Below are positions 7,110-14,576 of a stretch of 18,318 bases of DNA, piece after piece. Each line of letters opens with the position of its first letter. Position 1 is the first letter of the stretch. The notes below the pieces were generated by a model, which saw only the letters and a program-made list of their open reading frames with translations, ran no database searches and was not told where the DNA came from. The position numbers were made by a program, and so were the translations under genes. Source of the DNA: VFBF01 sp964530695. GTDB taxonomy: Bacteria > Pseudomonadota > Alphaproteobacteria > Caulobacterales > Aquidulcibacteraceae. The stretch spans positions 1 through 18,318 of the forward strand of contig CAZGYQ010000074.1 of NCBI GenBank assembly GCA_964530695.1, given 5' to 3'.

Positions 7110-7763
7110 ATGCGCGCAATTCTCAAGGCGGCTATCGTCGCGACGTTGGTGACGCTCGCGGCGTGCGAAACCACGGGCGGCCCGCTGGGCGGCGTACCGA
7201 CACGCCCGGTCGGCTACCCTGCCGCGGCCTGGGAAGTGCGCCCTGAAGGGCGCGCCTGGACCGCCATCGCGCACCAGTCCGTCGATGCGCTGGCGCCGCA
7301 ACTCGTGTCCATCATCCCGACGGACATCGACGCCTTCTGCCCCGGTTACCGCGCCACGAACGCCACCGGCCGGCGCGCCTTCTATGTCTCGCTGCTTGCT
7401 GAACTCGCGCGCTTCGAAAGCAACTTCGATCCCTCGGTCCGCTACACGGAGTCCTTCTCCGACAACGCTGGCCGTCGCGTCGTCAGCCGCGGTCTGCTGC
7501 AGCTCTCGCAGGAAAGCGCCAACGGCTACGGCTGCGCCATCACGAACGCCGAACAGCTGCACGATCCCCAGACCAACATCGCCTGCAGCGTGCGCATTCT
7601 CGCGCGATGGGTTGAACGCGACGGCGTGATCGCCGGCTACAGCACAGGCGCATGGCGCGGCGCGTCACGGTACTGGAGCCCCTTCCGCGACCGCAACAAG
7701 CTTGTGGACCTGCAGGCGGCGCTCAATGCGCAACCGTTCTGCGCGCGCCCGCGCACGAGTTGA
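7110..7763 (+). CDS. lipoprotein with SLT-like lytic transglycosylase domain
   Basis: This 217-residue predicted lipoprotein has a short hydrophobic leader ending LAAC, with the acylated cysteine at residue 19. The C-terminal part resembles soluble lytic transglycosylase domains. E103 in LLAELARFESNFDP sits where the catalytic glutamate is expected, and VSRGLLQLSQ (about 125-134) corresponds to the GLMQI motif. Such enzymes cleave the MurNAc-GlcNAc bond in peptidoglycan with 1,6-anhydro product formation. The domain is divergent, with extra cysteines (77, 142, 159), so activity is inferred. The gene starts five bases after the nitronate monooxygenase stop and ends eleven bases before the gamma-glutamyltransferase start, so the three are probably co-transcribed. 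Confidence 0.82.
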   Translation: MRAILKAAIVATLVTLAACETTGGPLGGVPTRPVGYPAAAWEVRPEGRAWTAIAHQSVDALAPQLVSIIPTDIDAFCPGYRATNATGRRAFYVSLLAELARFESNFDPSVRYTESFSDNAGRRVVSRGLLQLSQESANGYGCAITNAEQLHDPQTNIACSVRILARWVERDGVIAGYSTGAWRGASRYWSPFRDRNKLVDLQAALNAQPFCARPRTS

Positions 7764-7774
7764 AAGGCAAACCA

Positions 7775-9550
7775 ATGCTCCGATACTCGCTGTTCGCCGT
7801 AGCCTTTGCACTCTGCGCCGCGGCGCAGGCGACGGCGCAGACGCCGCCCGTGGAGGCACGCTACGGCGGCGGAGACCGCGTTTCCGGCGCGCCCTGGGCG
7901 ACGCGCTCGCCTGTGATTGCGCCGCACGGCGCCGCTGCGACCGCGCATCCGCTGGCGACACGGATCGCGGTTGATGTCTTGAAAGAAGGCGGCAGCGCCG
8001 TCGATGCGGCGATCGCCGCCAACGCGATGCTGGGCCTCGTGGAACCCACCGGCAACGGCATGGGCGGCGACGTGTTCGCCATCGTCTGGGACCCGCGCAC
8101 GAAGAAGCTTTACGGTTACAACGGCTCGGGGCGTTCGCCGCGCGGGCTGGACATTGAAACGCTGCGCCGCGTCGCGCGCGAAAAGGGCGGCGGCTACATT
8201 CCGCCGTTCGGCGCCGCGGCGGTCACCGTGCCGGGAACGGTCGACGGCTGGTTCGCGCTGCATGAACGATTTGGCCGTCTGCCGATGCGACGCCTCCTGC
8301 AACCCGCCATTGACTACGCGGAAGACGGCGCACCGATTCCGCAGACCATCGCGTTCTACTGGGCCAACAACCAGCGCCGGCTAGAGCGCGCCTTCGCGGA
8401 AGGACAGCTGGAGGAAATCGCCAACGCGCGGCGCACCTACTGGCCAGACGGCGTCACGCCCGCGGCCGGCTCGCTCTTCCGCAACCCTGATCTCGCGCGA
8501 ACGCTGCGCGCGCTGCAGCGCGGCGGACGGCGCGCGTTCTACGAAGGCCCGGTTGCGCGCACGACCGACGCCTACATGCGCCGGATCGGCGGCTGGCTGC
8601 GCTACGAGGACTTCGCCGCCCACCACGGCGAGTGGGTCGATCCGCTGTGCGTGGATTATCGCGCGGGCGTTTCTCTTTGCGAATTGCCGCCGAACACGCA
8701 GGGCGTTTCCGCGCTGCAGATGCTGCAGATCCTGCGCGGCTACGACATGCGCGCGCTCGGTTTCCAGACGGCCGATAGTCTGCACGTGCAGATCGAGGCC
8801 AAACGGCTCGCCTTCGCGGATCGCGCCAGGTACTTCGCCGATCCCGCGTTCGCGCCCGCCGATCTCAACCGCCTCATCGCGCCCGGCTACGCCGATCAGC
8901 GCCGCGCCATGATCCGCATGGATCGCGCGATGGACACGCCTGACGCCGGTCCCGACGTGCTGCGGCGCGGCGACACGACCTACTTCACCACCGCCGATGC
9001 GAGCGGCATGATGGTGTCGATCATCCAGTCGAACTACCGCGGCATGGGCTCTGGGCTTGTGCCCGACGGTCTCGGCTTCATGCTGCAGGATCGCGGCGAG
9101 CTTTTCGCGCTCACTGACGCTCACGCCAACGTCTACGCGCCCGGCAAGCGCCCCTTCCACACGATCATCCCCGCCTTCGCGTTGCGCAATGGCGAGCCAT
9201 GGCTCGCCTTCGGGCTGATGGGTGGCGATGTCCAACCTCAGGGGCACGTGCAGATCATCCTCAACATAGTCGACTACGGCCTCGACGTGCAGGCAGCGGG
9301 AGACGCCGCGCGCTGGCGCCATGGCGACGACGCCGAACCGACTGGCCAGCCGACTCTGGGCAAGGGCAAGGTGTTTCTTGAAACCGGCTTCACGCCCGCA
9401 ATCCGGGAAGCGCTGCGGGCGCGCGGCCACGACGTGCGCCCCGGCGACGGCAGTTTCGGCGGCTATCAGGCGATCATGCGCGACGGCGAACGCGGCGTGT
9501 ACGTGGCGGCCACGGAAATGCGCAAGGACGGCGCCGCCGATGGCTACTGA
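7775..9550 (+). CDS. periplasmic gamma-glutamyltransferase family protein
   Basis: This 591-residue protein has a signal peptide (MLRYSLFAVAFALCAAAQATAQ) and an AAAGG ribosome binding site before the ATG at 7775. It belongs to the Ntn-hydrolase gamma-glutamyltranspeptidase family, which cleaves gamma-glutamyl bonds of glutathione and similar peptides after self-cleaving into large and small subunits. The maturation and catalytic site is visible as GDTTYFTTAD, with T401 as the expected new N-terminal nucleophile. The large subunit carries GGSAVDAAIAANAMLGLVEP and GNGMGGDVFAI. The small subunit has LMGGDVQPQGHVQIILN, which is closer to the YwrD/acylase-like branch than to the classical E. coli Ggt SSGSPG-type loop. 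The substrate could therefore be other than glutathione. Confidence 0.92.
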   Translation: MLRYSLFAVAFALCAAAQATAQTPPVEARYGGGDRVSGAPWATRSPVIAPHGAAATAHPLATRIAVDVLKEGGSAVDAAIAANAMLGLVEPTGNGMGGDVFAIVWDPRTKKLYGYNGSGRSPRGLDIETLRRVAREKGGGYIPPFGAAAVTVPGTVDGWFALHERFGRLPMRRLLQPAIDYAEDGAPIPQTIAFYWANNQRRLERAFAEGQLEEIANARRTYWPDGVTPAAGSLFRNPDLARTLRALQRGGRRAFYEGPVARTTDAYMRRIGGWLRYEDFAAHHGEWVDPLCVDYRAGVSLCELPPNTQGVSALQMLQILRGYDMRALGFQTADSLHVQIEAKRLAFADRARYFADPAFAPADLNRLIAPGYADQRRAMIRMDRAMDTPDAGPDVLRRGDTTYFTTADASGMMVSIIQSNYRGMGSGLVPDGLGFMLQDRGELFALTDAHANVYAPGKRPFHTIIPAFALRNGEPWLAFGLMGGDVQPQGHVQIILNIVDYGLDVQAAGDAARWRHGDDAEPTGQPTLGKGKVFLETGFTPAIREALRARGHDVRPGDGSFGGYQAIMRDGERGVYVAATEMRKDGAADGY

Positions 9551-9589
9551 CGCGCGCAATCTCGCCAAGGTTATCGGTATTCTGGGCCG

Positions 9590-9997
9590 ATGAGACGGAC
9601 GATCCTCACCACCCTTGCGAGTGTCGCGATCGCAATTGCGGGTGCGGCGATCGCGCAGCCTTCGCAAAGGTCCGGATTGCCCGAAACGCCGGAGGGGCGA
9701 CGCCAGCAATACCTCATGGAAACCCGCCAGCTGGCGCAGGTTCTCGGCAACGCGCACTATCTTCGCCTGCTGTGCGCGGGCCGCGGCGACCAGTCGTGGC
9801 GCGAATATATGCGCCTGCTGCTGGACCGGGAGGGCGGCCCTCGCCGCACCGATCTTGTCGACGCTTTCAACGCCGGCTATCGCGCAGGCGAGGAGCGCTT
9901 CCCGTCCTGCTCGCCCGGCGCGCAGGCGCAGGAACTTGAACTGAAGGCGCAGGGCCTGCGTCTGGCAGACACGCTCTCCGCTCGCCACAAGGACTGA
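9590..9997 (+). CDS. TIGR02301 family secreted protein
   Basis: This 135-residue protein has a signal peptide (MRRTILTTLASVAIAIAGAAIAQ). Its conserved core includes YLMETRQLAQVLGNAHYLRLLC and DAFNAGYRAGEERFPSC. The pattern of an initial Leu-rich helix, an LRLLC cysteine, W-R-x-Y-M-x-x-L-L, and then FNAGYRAG ending in a second cysteine matches what I recall of family TIGR02301, an uncharacterised alphaproteobacterial family. The two cysteines may pair in the periplasm. Its function is unknown. The next gene starts five bases after this stop. Confidence 0.82.
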   Translation: MRRTILTTLASVAIAIAGAAIAQPSQRSGLPETPEGRRQQYLMETRQLAQVLGNAHYLRLLCAGRGDQSWREYMRLLLDREGGPRRTDLVDAFNAGYRAGEERFPSCSPGAQAQELELKAQGLRLADTLSARHKD

Positions 9998-10002
9998 CCG
10001 CA

Positions 10003-10248
10003 ATGCCGTCTCCGTCGACGCCGACGCTTTCCGAGGATGCGCAGAAATCTCTCGCGCTTGACCTCCTCCTGAACGCCTGGGACGCAGCACTCGCCAAGGG
10101 CGTTGCGCCGGAGCTGCTCGCATCCACCGCGGTTTTCGCCGCGCTGACGGACATGGTGGACATGCACGGCGCCGAAGCGGTCGCGGCCTTTTGCGAGGGG
10201 CTACCTTCCCGCGTGCGCGCCGGCGAATTCACCTTGCTGGGCGACTGA
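10003..10248 (+). CDS. small acidic helical protein of unknown function (81 aa)
   Basis: The ATG starts five bases after the stop of the TIGR02301 gene, and no signal peptide is visible. The sequence is largely helical by composition (DAQKSLALDLLLNAWDAALAK, then PELLASTAVFAALTDMVDMHG and EAVAAFCEGLPSRVRAGEF). It is acidic, with a single cysteine at about residue 64. Its size and codon use are like those of its neighbours, and the frame ends 64 bases before the CoA-transferase gene. I do not recognise the family. Coupling to the upstream gene suggests a shared transcript, not necessarily a shared function. Confidence 0.72.
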   Translation: MPSPSTPTLSEDAQKSLALDLLLNAWDAALAKGVAPELLASTAVFAALTDMVDMHGAEAVAAFCEGLPSRVRAGEFTLLGD

Positions 10249-10312
10249 TGCGCCCTCGTGGCGCAATGGTTCGCCGTGCTAATGCTTGTGGCGTCGACTG
10301 CGGAAACACCAG

Positions 10313-11536
10313 ATGAACACCAACGGCGCACTTGCGGGCATTCGCGTGCTCGATCTCTCCCGCATCCTGGCCGGGCCGTGGGCGACGCAGATTCTCGCCG
10401 ACATGGGCGCCGAGGTGATCAAGATCGAGAAGCCCGGCGCCGGCGACGACACCCGCGGGTGGGGCCCGCCGTTCCTTGAGGGACCGCACGGTCGCGGCGA
10501 TGCCGCGTACTATCTCGCCGCCAATCGCAACAAGCGCTCCGTCACGCTCGACTTCACCAAGCCGCAAGGCGCCGAAATTCTCCGCGCGATGCTGCCCGGT
10601 TGTCAGGTGATGGTGGAGAACTTCAAGACCGGCGGGCTCGCGAAGTACGGGCTCGACTACGCGAGCGTCTCGAAGATCAATCCGGCGATCGTCTACTGCT
10701 CGATCACGGGTTTTGGTCAGGACGGCCCCTACGCGCAGCGTGCGGGCTATGATTATCTGGTGCAGGCGATGGGCGGCCTGATGAGCATCACCGGCCAGCC
10801 CGATGGCGCGCCGGGCGCCGAACCGCTCAAGGTCGGCGTGGCCGTCGCCGATCTGTTCTCGGGCATGTACGCCGCGACCGGCATCCTCGCCGCGCTGCGT
10901 CACGCTGAACGAACCGGCGAAGGTCAGCAGGTCGATATCGCGCTGCTCGACTGTCAGGCCGCGATGCTGGCCAACCAGGCGATGAACTACTTCGTGTCCG
11001 GCGTTGCGCCCACGCGCCTCGGCAATGCGCATCCCAACATCACGCCCTACCAGGTGTTTCCCACCGCCGATGGACATATCGTCCTCGCCGTCGGCAATGA
11101 CGGACAGTTCCGCGCGTTCTGCATCGAAGCTGGTCTGGAATCCCTCCCCGATGACCCACGCTTCAGCTCCAATCCCGCGCGCATCGCCCACCGCGAAGAA
11201 CTCGTGACGATTGTTGCAGCGGCCATGCAGACGCGCGCAACCGGCGCGTGGATTGCCGCGCTCGAGACTGCAGGCGTGCCGTGCGGGCCGATCAACACGA
11301 TCGATCAGGTGTTCGCCGATCCGCAAGTGCGCGCCCGCGGCATGGCGCAATCGATGACGCGCGCCGACGGATGTGAGGTGACGCTTGTCGCAAGTCCGCT
11401 CAAGCTATCGCGCACGCCGCCGCGCGTGGAGCATGCGCCGCCTCCGCTGGGCGCCGACACTGAGAGCGTCCTGCGCGACATCGTCGGTCTTGACGCGGCC
11501 GCCATCGAAGCGCTGCGCGCAAGCAAGGTGCTATAG
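10313..11536 (+). CDS. class III CoA-transferase (CaiB/BaiF family)
   Basis: This 407-residue enzyme of the formyl-CoA/carnitine-CoA transferase family moves CoA between carboxylic acids. Diagnostic segments are GIRVLDLSRILAGPWATQILADMGAEVIKIEKP at the N-terminus, YYLAANRNKRSVTLD, NPAIVYCSITGFGQDGPYAQRAGYD and VGVAVADLFSGMYAA. In the last of these, D180 is at the position of the catalytic aspartate. The length is normal and the family acts as an interlocked dimer. The ATG at 10313 is chosen because homologues start just before this GIRVLDLSR strand; a GGA at 10302-10304 is a weak ribosome binding site. The acyl donor and acceptor cannot be read from sequence; a formyl-CoA or oxalate assignment is not supported. 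The GST gene follows after nine bases. Confidence 0.93.
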   Translation: MNTNGALAGIRVLDLSRILAGPWATQILADMGAEVIKIEKPGAGDDTRGWGPPFLEGPHGRGDAAYYLAANRNKRSVTLDFTKPQGAEILRAMLPGCQVMVENFKTGGLAKYGLDYASVSKINPAIVYCSITGFGQDGPYAQRAGYDYLVQAMGGLMSITGQPDGAPGAEPLKVGVAVADLFSGMYAATGILAALRHAERTGEGQQVDIALLDCQAAMLANQAMNYFVSGVAPTRLGNAHPNITPYQVFPTADGHIVLAVGNDGQFRAFCIEAGLESLPDDPRFSSNPARIAHREELVTIVAAAMQTRATGAWIAALETAGVPCGPINTIDQVFADPQVRARGMAQSMTRADGCEVTLVASPLKLSRTPPRVEHAPPPLGADTESVLRDIVGLDAAAIEALRASKVL

Positions 11537-11545
11537 GAGCAGACG

Positions 11546-12163
11546 ATGATCGAACTTGTCTCCGCACCGACAGTCTACGGCCAGAAGGTGCATATCGTGC
11601 TCGAAGAAACAGGGCTGCCGTATGTCGCGCGCAGGCCCGACGACGCGGCGGCCTTGCCTCGCGACGGTGCGGACAACCCGTTGGGCAGGACGCCGTCGCT
11701 CTACGATCCGCACGGTCCCGACGGTCTGCCGATCACGCTGGGCGAGAGCGCGGCGATCGCGCTTTACCTTGCCCGCAAGGCCAAAAAGCTCGGCCCCGAG
11801 AGCGCGCGCGAGATGGCGGAGTTCGACTACTGGGCGTTCACGATCGCGGCGAGCCTGAGCCCGCAGTTCGCAGCCGCCTCATACCTGCGCGATCATGCGC
11901 CGGAGCGCGCGGACTGGGCGGTCGCGACCTTCGTCGAGAATGCGCGCCGCACCTTGCGGGTGTTCGAGGCGCGCATGGCGAAGCGTCACTTCCTCGTCGG
12001 CGAACGCTTCACTGTGCTCGACGCCCTGCTCTATCCGCATCTGGCCGTCTCGGCGCCGCAACTTCTGGGCGGGTTGGCCGGTTTTCCAAACCTCGAACGC
12101 TACTGCGAACGCGTGAGCCAGCGTGAAGGCGTCAAGCGCGGCATGGTGGTGCTGACGGCTTAG
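11546..12163 (+). CDS. glutathione S-transferase family protein
   Basis: This 205-residue protein has the two-domain GST layout. The thioredoxin-like N-terminal half starts MIELVSAPTVYGQKVHIVLEE. It has the cis-proline region (LGRTPSLYD, P50) and the glutathione-binding GESAAIALYLA with E67-S68. The helical C-terminal half contains LVGERFTVLDALLYPHL, the N-capping/hydrophobic staple region. A strong AGGAG precedes the ATG. The usual catalytic Ser/Tyr/Cys position is not certain, so conjugation activity is inferred from family only. Close linkage to the CoA-transferase suggests the two form a small operon. The stop codon overlaps the stop of the opposite-strand TPP enzyme gene by four bases. 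Confidence 0.92.
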   Translation: MIELVSAPTVYGQKVHIVLEETGLPYVARRPDDAAALPRDGADNPLGRTPSLYDPHGPDGLPITLGESAAIALYLARKAKKLGPESAREMAEFDYWAFTIAASLSPQFAAASYLRDHAPERADWAVATFVENARRTLRVFEARMAKRHFLVGERFTVLDALLYPHLAVSAPQLLGGLAGFPNLERYCERVSQREGVKRGMVVLTA

Positions 12164-13809
12164 CGCCCCGCGCGGAGCGCCGTGATCGTGCGGCCCGGCG
12201 AGATGTCCTCGACGTCGGTCTTGATATGGATGAGCGCGGGGCGTCCCGCCTGCCGGGCTTCCGCGAAGATCGGCGCGAATTCAGACGTCTTCTCGACAGT
12301 CCCCGCCCACGCGCCGAATGACCGGGCGAACGCCGCGAAGTCGGGATTGCGCAGATCCGTCGCGCTGACACGGCCCGGGAAGTGGCGCTCCTGGTGCATG
12401 CGGATCGTGCCGTAGCTGCCGTTGTCGACGACGACGATCACGATATTGGCTTCGTACTGCACCGCCGTCGCCAGTTCCTGACCCGTCATGAGAAAGCAGC
12501 CGTCGCCGGCGAAGGCGATGACCTCCCGCGAGGGATGGGCGAACTTGGCGGCGATCGCGGCGGGGACGCCATATCCCATCGCCCCGCTGGTCGGTGCGAG
12601 TTGCGTATGGGACGCGCGGTGGCGCACGAAGCGGTGCAGCCATGCCGCGTAGTTGCCGGCGCCGTTGGTGAAGATCGTATCTTTCGGCGTGACCTCCACG
12701 ATGTGTGCGACGACCTCGGACAGGTTCACCGCACCCGTGACGGCGATCGGCTTCGTCCACGCCTCGTAGTCAGTGCGGGCCGCGGTGCGCCATGCGGCCC
12801 AATCACCCGAAACCCTGAGCGTCCCCAGCGCAGCCGCGGTCGCACGGACATCCGCCGTCGCAGCGAGCCGCGCCGGCCACACGCGGCCCAGCTCCTCCGC
12901 CCCCGCGTGGATATGGACGAGCTTCTCCGCCGTCTCGGCGCGGCTCAATAGCGTGTACCCTTGCGTCGGATTTTCTCCGAGCCGCGCGCCGACCGTGACC
13001 AGCAGGTCGGCTTCTTTGATGCGCGCCAGCAGTTTCGGATTTGGGCCAAGGCCAAGGTCGCCGACGAAATTGGGATGATCGTTGTCGAAGAGATCCTTGC
13101 GGCGGAACGAAGCCACGACAGGCAGGTCGGCGCTTTCGGCGAAGGCGCGGATATTCCCAAGCGCGGCCTCGTCCCAGCCGCTGCCGCCCAGGATCAGCAC
13201 GGGTTTCCTTGAACGGCCGAGCAGCGTCGCAATCTCCGCGAGCGCCATCGGATCAAGCCCGCCGCGCGCCGGCGCCCGCACGGGCGCGACATCGATCTCG
13301 ACCTCCGCAGCGAGCATGTCCTCCGGCAGCGCGATCGCCACCGGCCCCATGCGGCCCTGCAACGCCGTGGCGAATGCACGATCGACGATTTCGTGCGTGC
13401 GCGATGCGTCGTCGAGTTCGACCGCCCACTTCGCCAGCGGCCCGAAGAAGGCGGAATAGTCCACCTCCTGGAACGCATCGCGTCCCTTGTCGCCGGTCGC
13501 CACCTGCCCGATGAAGAGCAGCATCGGCGTGGAGTCCTGGCGCGCCGTATGCACGCCGACGCTTGCGTGGGTGGCGCCGGGGCCGCGTGTGACCATGCAG
13601 ACGCCGGGCCTGCCCGTCAGCTTGCCGTGCGCCTCCGCCATGTTCGCGGCGCCCGCCTCCATGCGACACGCGATGAGCTGGATCTTGTCGGACACGTCGT
13701 GGAGCGCGTCGAGCACCGGAAGATAGCTCTCCCCCGGCACGCAGAAGACGCGGTCGACGCCGTGCGCAACGAGCGCATCGACGATATGGCGGGCGCCGGT
13801 GCGACGCAT
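12160..13809 (-). CDS. thiamine diphosphate-dependent enzyme, acetolactate synthase-like
   Basis: This 549-residue protein shares the three-domain fold of the acetolactate synthase, benzoylformate decarboxylase and related ThDP enzymes. The ATG at 13809 has an AGGAG nearby; the longer upstream frame is unsupported. E51 in ACRMEAGAANMAEA is the expected cofactor-activating glutamate. GPGATHASVG follows as in acetolactate synthases. The ThDP/Mg motif runs from GDGCFLMTGQ (about 435) to VVDNGSYG (about 461). No small regulatory subunit lies beside it, and the second half of the active site differs from IlvB, so biosynthetic acetolactate synthase is unlikely. A catabolic decarboxylase or ligase on an unknown 2-oxo acid is more plausible. 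I do not assign a gene symbol. Confidence 0.9.
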   Translation of the reverse strand: MRRTGARHIVDALVAHGVDRVFCVPGESYLPVLDALHDVSDKIQLIACRMEAGAANMAEAHGKLTGRPGVCMVTRGPGATHASVGVHTARQDSTPMLLFIGQVATGDKGRDAFQEVDYSAFFGPLAKWAVELDDASRTHEIVDRAFATALQGRMGPVAIALPEDMLAAEVEIDVAPVRAPARGGLDPMALAEIATLLGRSRKPVLILGGSGWDEAALGNIRAFAESADLPVVASFRRKDLFDNDHPNFVGDLGLGPNPKLLARIKEADLLVTVGARLGENPTQGYTLLSRAETAEKLVHIHAGAEELGRVWPARLAATADVRATAAALGTLRVSGDWAAWRTAARTDYEAWTKPIAVTGAVNLSEVVAHIVEVTPKDTIFTNGAGNYAAWLHRFVRHRASHTQLAPTSGAMGYGVPAAIAAKFAHPSREVIAFAGDGCFLMTGQELATAVQYEANIVIVVVDNGSYGTIRMHQERHFPGRVSATDLRNPDFAAFARSFGAWAGTVEKTSEFAPIFAEARQAGRPALIHIKTDVEDISPGRTITALRAGR

Positions 13810-13894
13810 GACAAACTCCTGACGATGATCGGACTGGCGCTCGTCCCTGCCCGAATCATCCCTCAAAGCCAAGCCTTCCCCTTTCCGGAAGGCG

Positions 13895-13911
13895 GCGCGG
13901 CTCGGCCGCGC
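13895..13911. other. GC-rich hairpin upstream of the TPP enzyme gene
   Basis: A perfect seven-pair inverted repeat (GCGCGGC / GCCGCGC) with a three-base loop lies in the 213-base gap between the TPP enzyme start and tRNA-Pro. There is no T run on either side, so it is a weak terminator candidate. A leader structure or chance in GC-rich DNA are equally possible. Nothing else in 13810-14022 looks like a gene or a convincing promoter. Confidence 0.4.
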
Positions 13912-14022
13912 TTGTCGACTGCAATGGCGACAAGACCCGACGGCGGAGTCATCGGCGACCGATGACAAGATGGAGGTTCCCAAGGCGTCCTGTCGTCTCA
14001 TGCCGCGGACGCTTGAGGCGAA

Positions 14023-14100
14023 TGGTCGGAGCGGCGGGATTCGAACCCACGACCCCCAGTCCCCCAGACTGGTGCGCTAACCGGGCTGCGCCACGCTCCG
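14023..14100 (-). tRNA. tRNA-Pro (anticodon GGG)
   Basis: Read on the minus strand, this folds into a full 78-base cloverleaf. The acceptor stem is CGGAGCG/CGCTCCG and the D arm is GCGC...GCGC containing AGCCCGGTTA. The anticodon stem is CCAGT/ACTGG with loop CTGGGGG, giving anticodon GGG at positions 34-36. The T arm contains GTTCGAATC. The discriminator A is followed by an encoded CCA. It decodes CCC and CCU proline codons. It lies between the ihfA 3' end and the TPP enzyme gene. No integrase or disrupted 3' copy is nearby, so there is no sign it has served as an attachment site here. Confidence 0.96.
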
Positions 14101-14132
14101 ACCGGCCCCGGGCCGCGACCCGAGGGAGGAGG

Positions 14133-14161
14133 CTTGTAGCGTCCCCCAGTCTGCTTCGCAA
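14133..14161 (-). promoter_or_regulatory. sigma-70-type promoter candidate for tRNA-Pro
   Basis: On the minus strand, TTGCGA (14156-14161) and TACAAG (14133-14138) are separated by exactly 17 bases. The -10 ends 32 bases before the mature tRNA 5' end, which leaves room for a short 5' leader removed by RNase P. The spacing is ideal and the hexamers match the consensus partially. Confidence 0.5.
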
Positions 14162-14187
14162 TCAGATCGGCCGCGCGATCGGCTGTT

Positions 14188-14499
14188 TCAGGAGCTGCGG
14201 CGACGCAAGGGTCGCTCCACCCGCTGGCGCATGAGCTGGGACGGCCGGAAAGTCACAACCCTGCGCGGCGTGATGCGTGCGGCTTCACCGGTTTTCGGAT
14301 TGCGCCCGACCCGCTCGTTTTTCTCCCGGACCACGAAGTTGCCGAAGCGCGCGAGTTTCACGGTGTCGCCCGCGACGAGAGCGGCTTCCATCGCGCCCAA
14401 GAGGCTTTCAAGAAAGCGGCTTCCAAGCGTGCGCGAGACGTCGCAACGCTTGTGCAGCGCCTCGACGAAGTCCGCTCGTGTAATGGTTTTCTCTGACAC
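14188..14499 (-). CDS. ihfA: integration host factor subunit alpha
   Basis: This 103-residue HU/IHF-family DNA-bending protein carries the signature VGRNPKTGE (about 64-72). The flexible-arm and flanking residues ITPRRVVTFRPSQLMRQRV follow, and the start is TITRADFVEALHKR. Its position directly downstream of fabH and plsX is the standard alphaproteobacterial location of ihfA. The start is taken as GTG at 14499 because homologues begin a few residues before TITRAD. The frame is open further upstream, but those residues are not IHF-like. The ribosome binding site for this GTG is poor (GAGG abuts it). IHF alpha pairs with IHF beta, encoded elsewhere, to bend DNA sharply in promoters and recombination sites. 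Seventy-seven bases separate it from fabH, and they contain a possible own promoter. Confidence 0.9.
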   Translation of the reverse strand: MSEKTITRADFVEALHKRCDVSRTLGSRFLESLLGAMEAALVAGDTVKLARFGNFVVREKNERVGRNPKTGEAARITPRRVVTFRPSQLMRQRVERPLRRRSS

Positions 14500-14526
14500 C
14501 CTCAGCCCCGGGGAATCGTTCGCAAA

Positions 14527-14555
14527 ACGGTACGAGCCGTCAACGGGAGCGTCAA
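14527..14555 (-). promoter_or_regulatory. candidate ihfA promoter with tandem TTGACG boxes
   Basis: In the fabH-ihfA gap, the minus strand reads TTGACG (14550-14555), 17 bases, then TACCGT (14527-14532). The -35 is near-consensus; the -10 keeps only T, A and the final T. A second TTGACG lies 12 bases further on (14538-14543). This would let ihfA be transcribed independently of plsX-fabH. Confidence 0.35.
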
Positions 14556-14576
14556 ACCCAATCTCACGCTGCGCCT

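Noticed and set aside
8381..10123. A 580-codon open frame on the minus strand opposite the gamma-glutamyltransferase gene
   Set aside because: It is antisense to a gene with clear family motifs, and its composition (Arg/Ala/Val/His-rich, no motifs) is that expected from the complementary frame of GC-rich codons.
10313..13809. Oxalate degradation pair (formyl-CoA transferase plus oxalyl-CoA decarboxylase)
   Set aside because: The ThDP enzyme lacks the features I would expect of oxalyl-CoA decarboxylase, and the two genes are on opposite strands. Only the broad families are supported.
14141..14149. A nine-base copy of the tRNA-Pro anticodon region (GTCCCCCAG on the + strand) inside the tRNA promoter spacer
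   Set aside because: It is too short in GC-rich DNA to infer an att-like duplication, and no integrase or island boundary is present.
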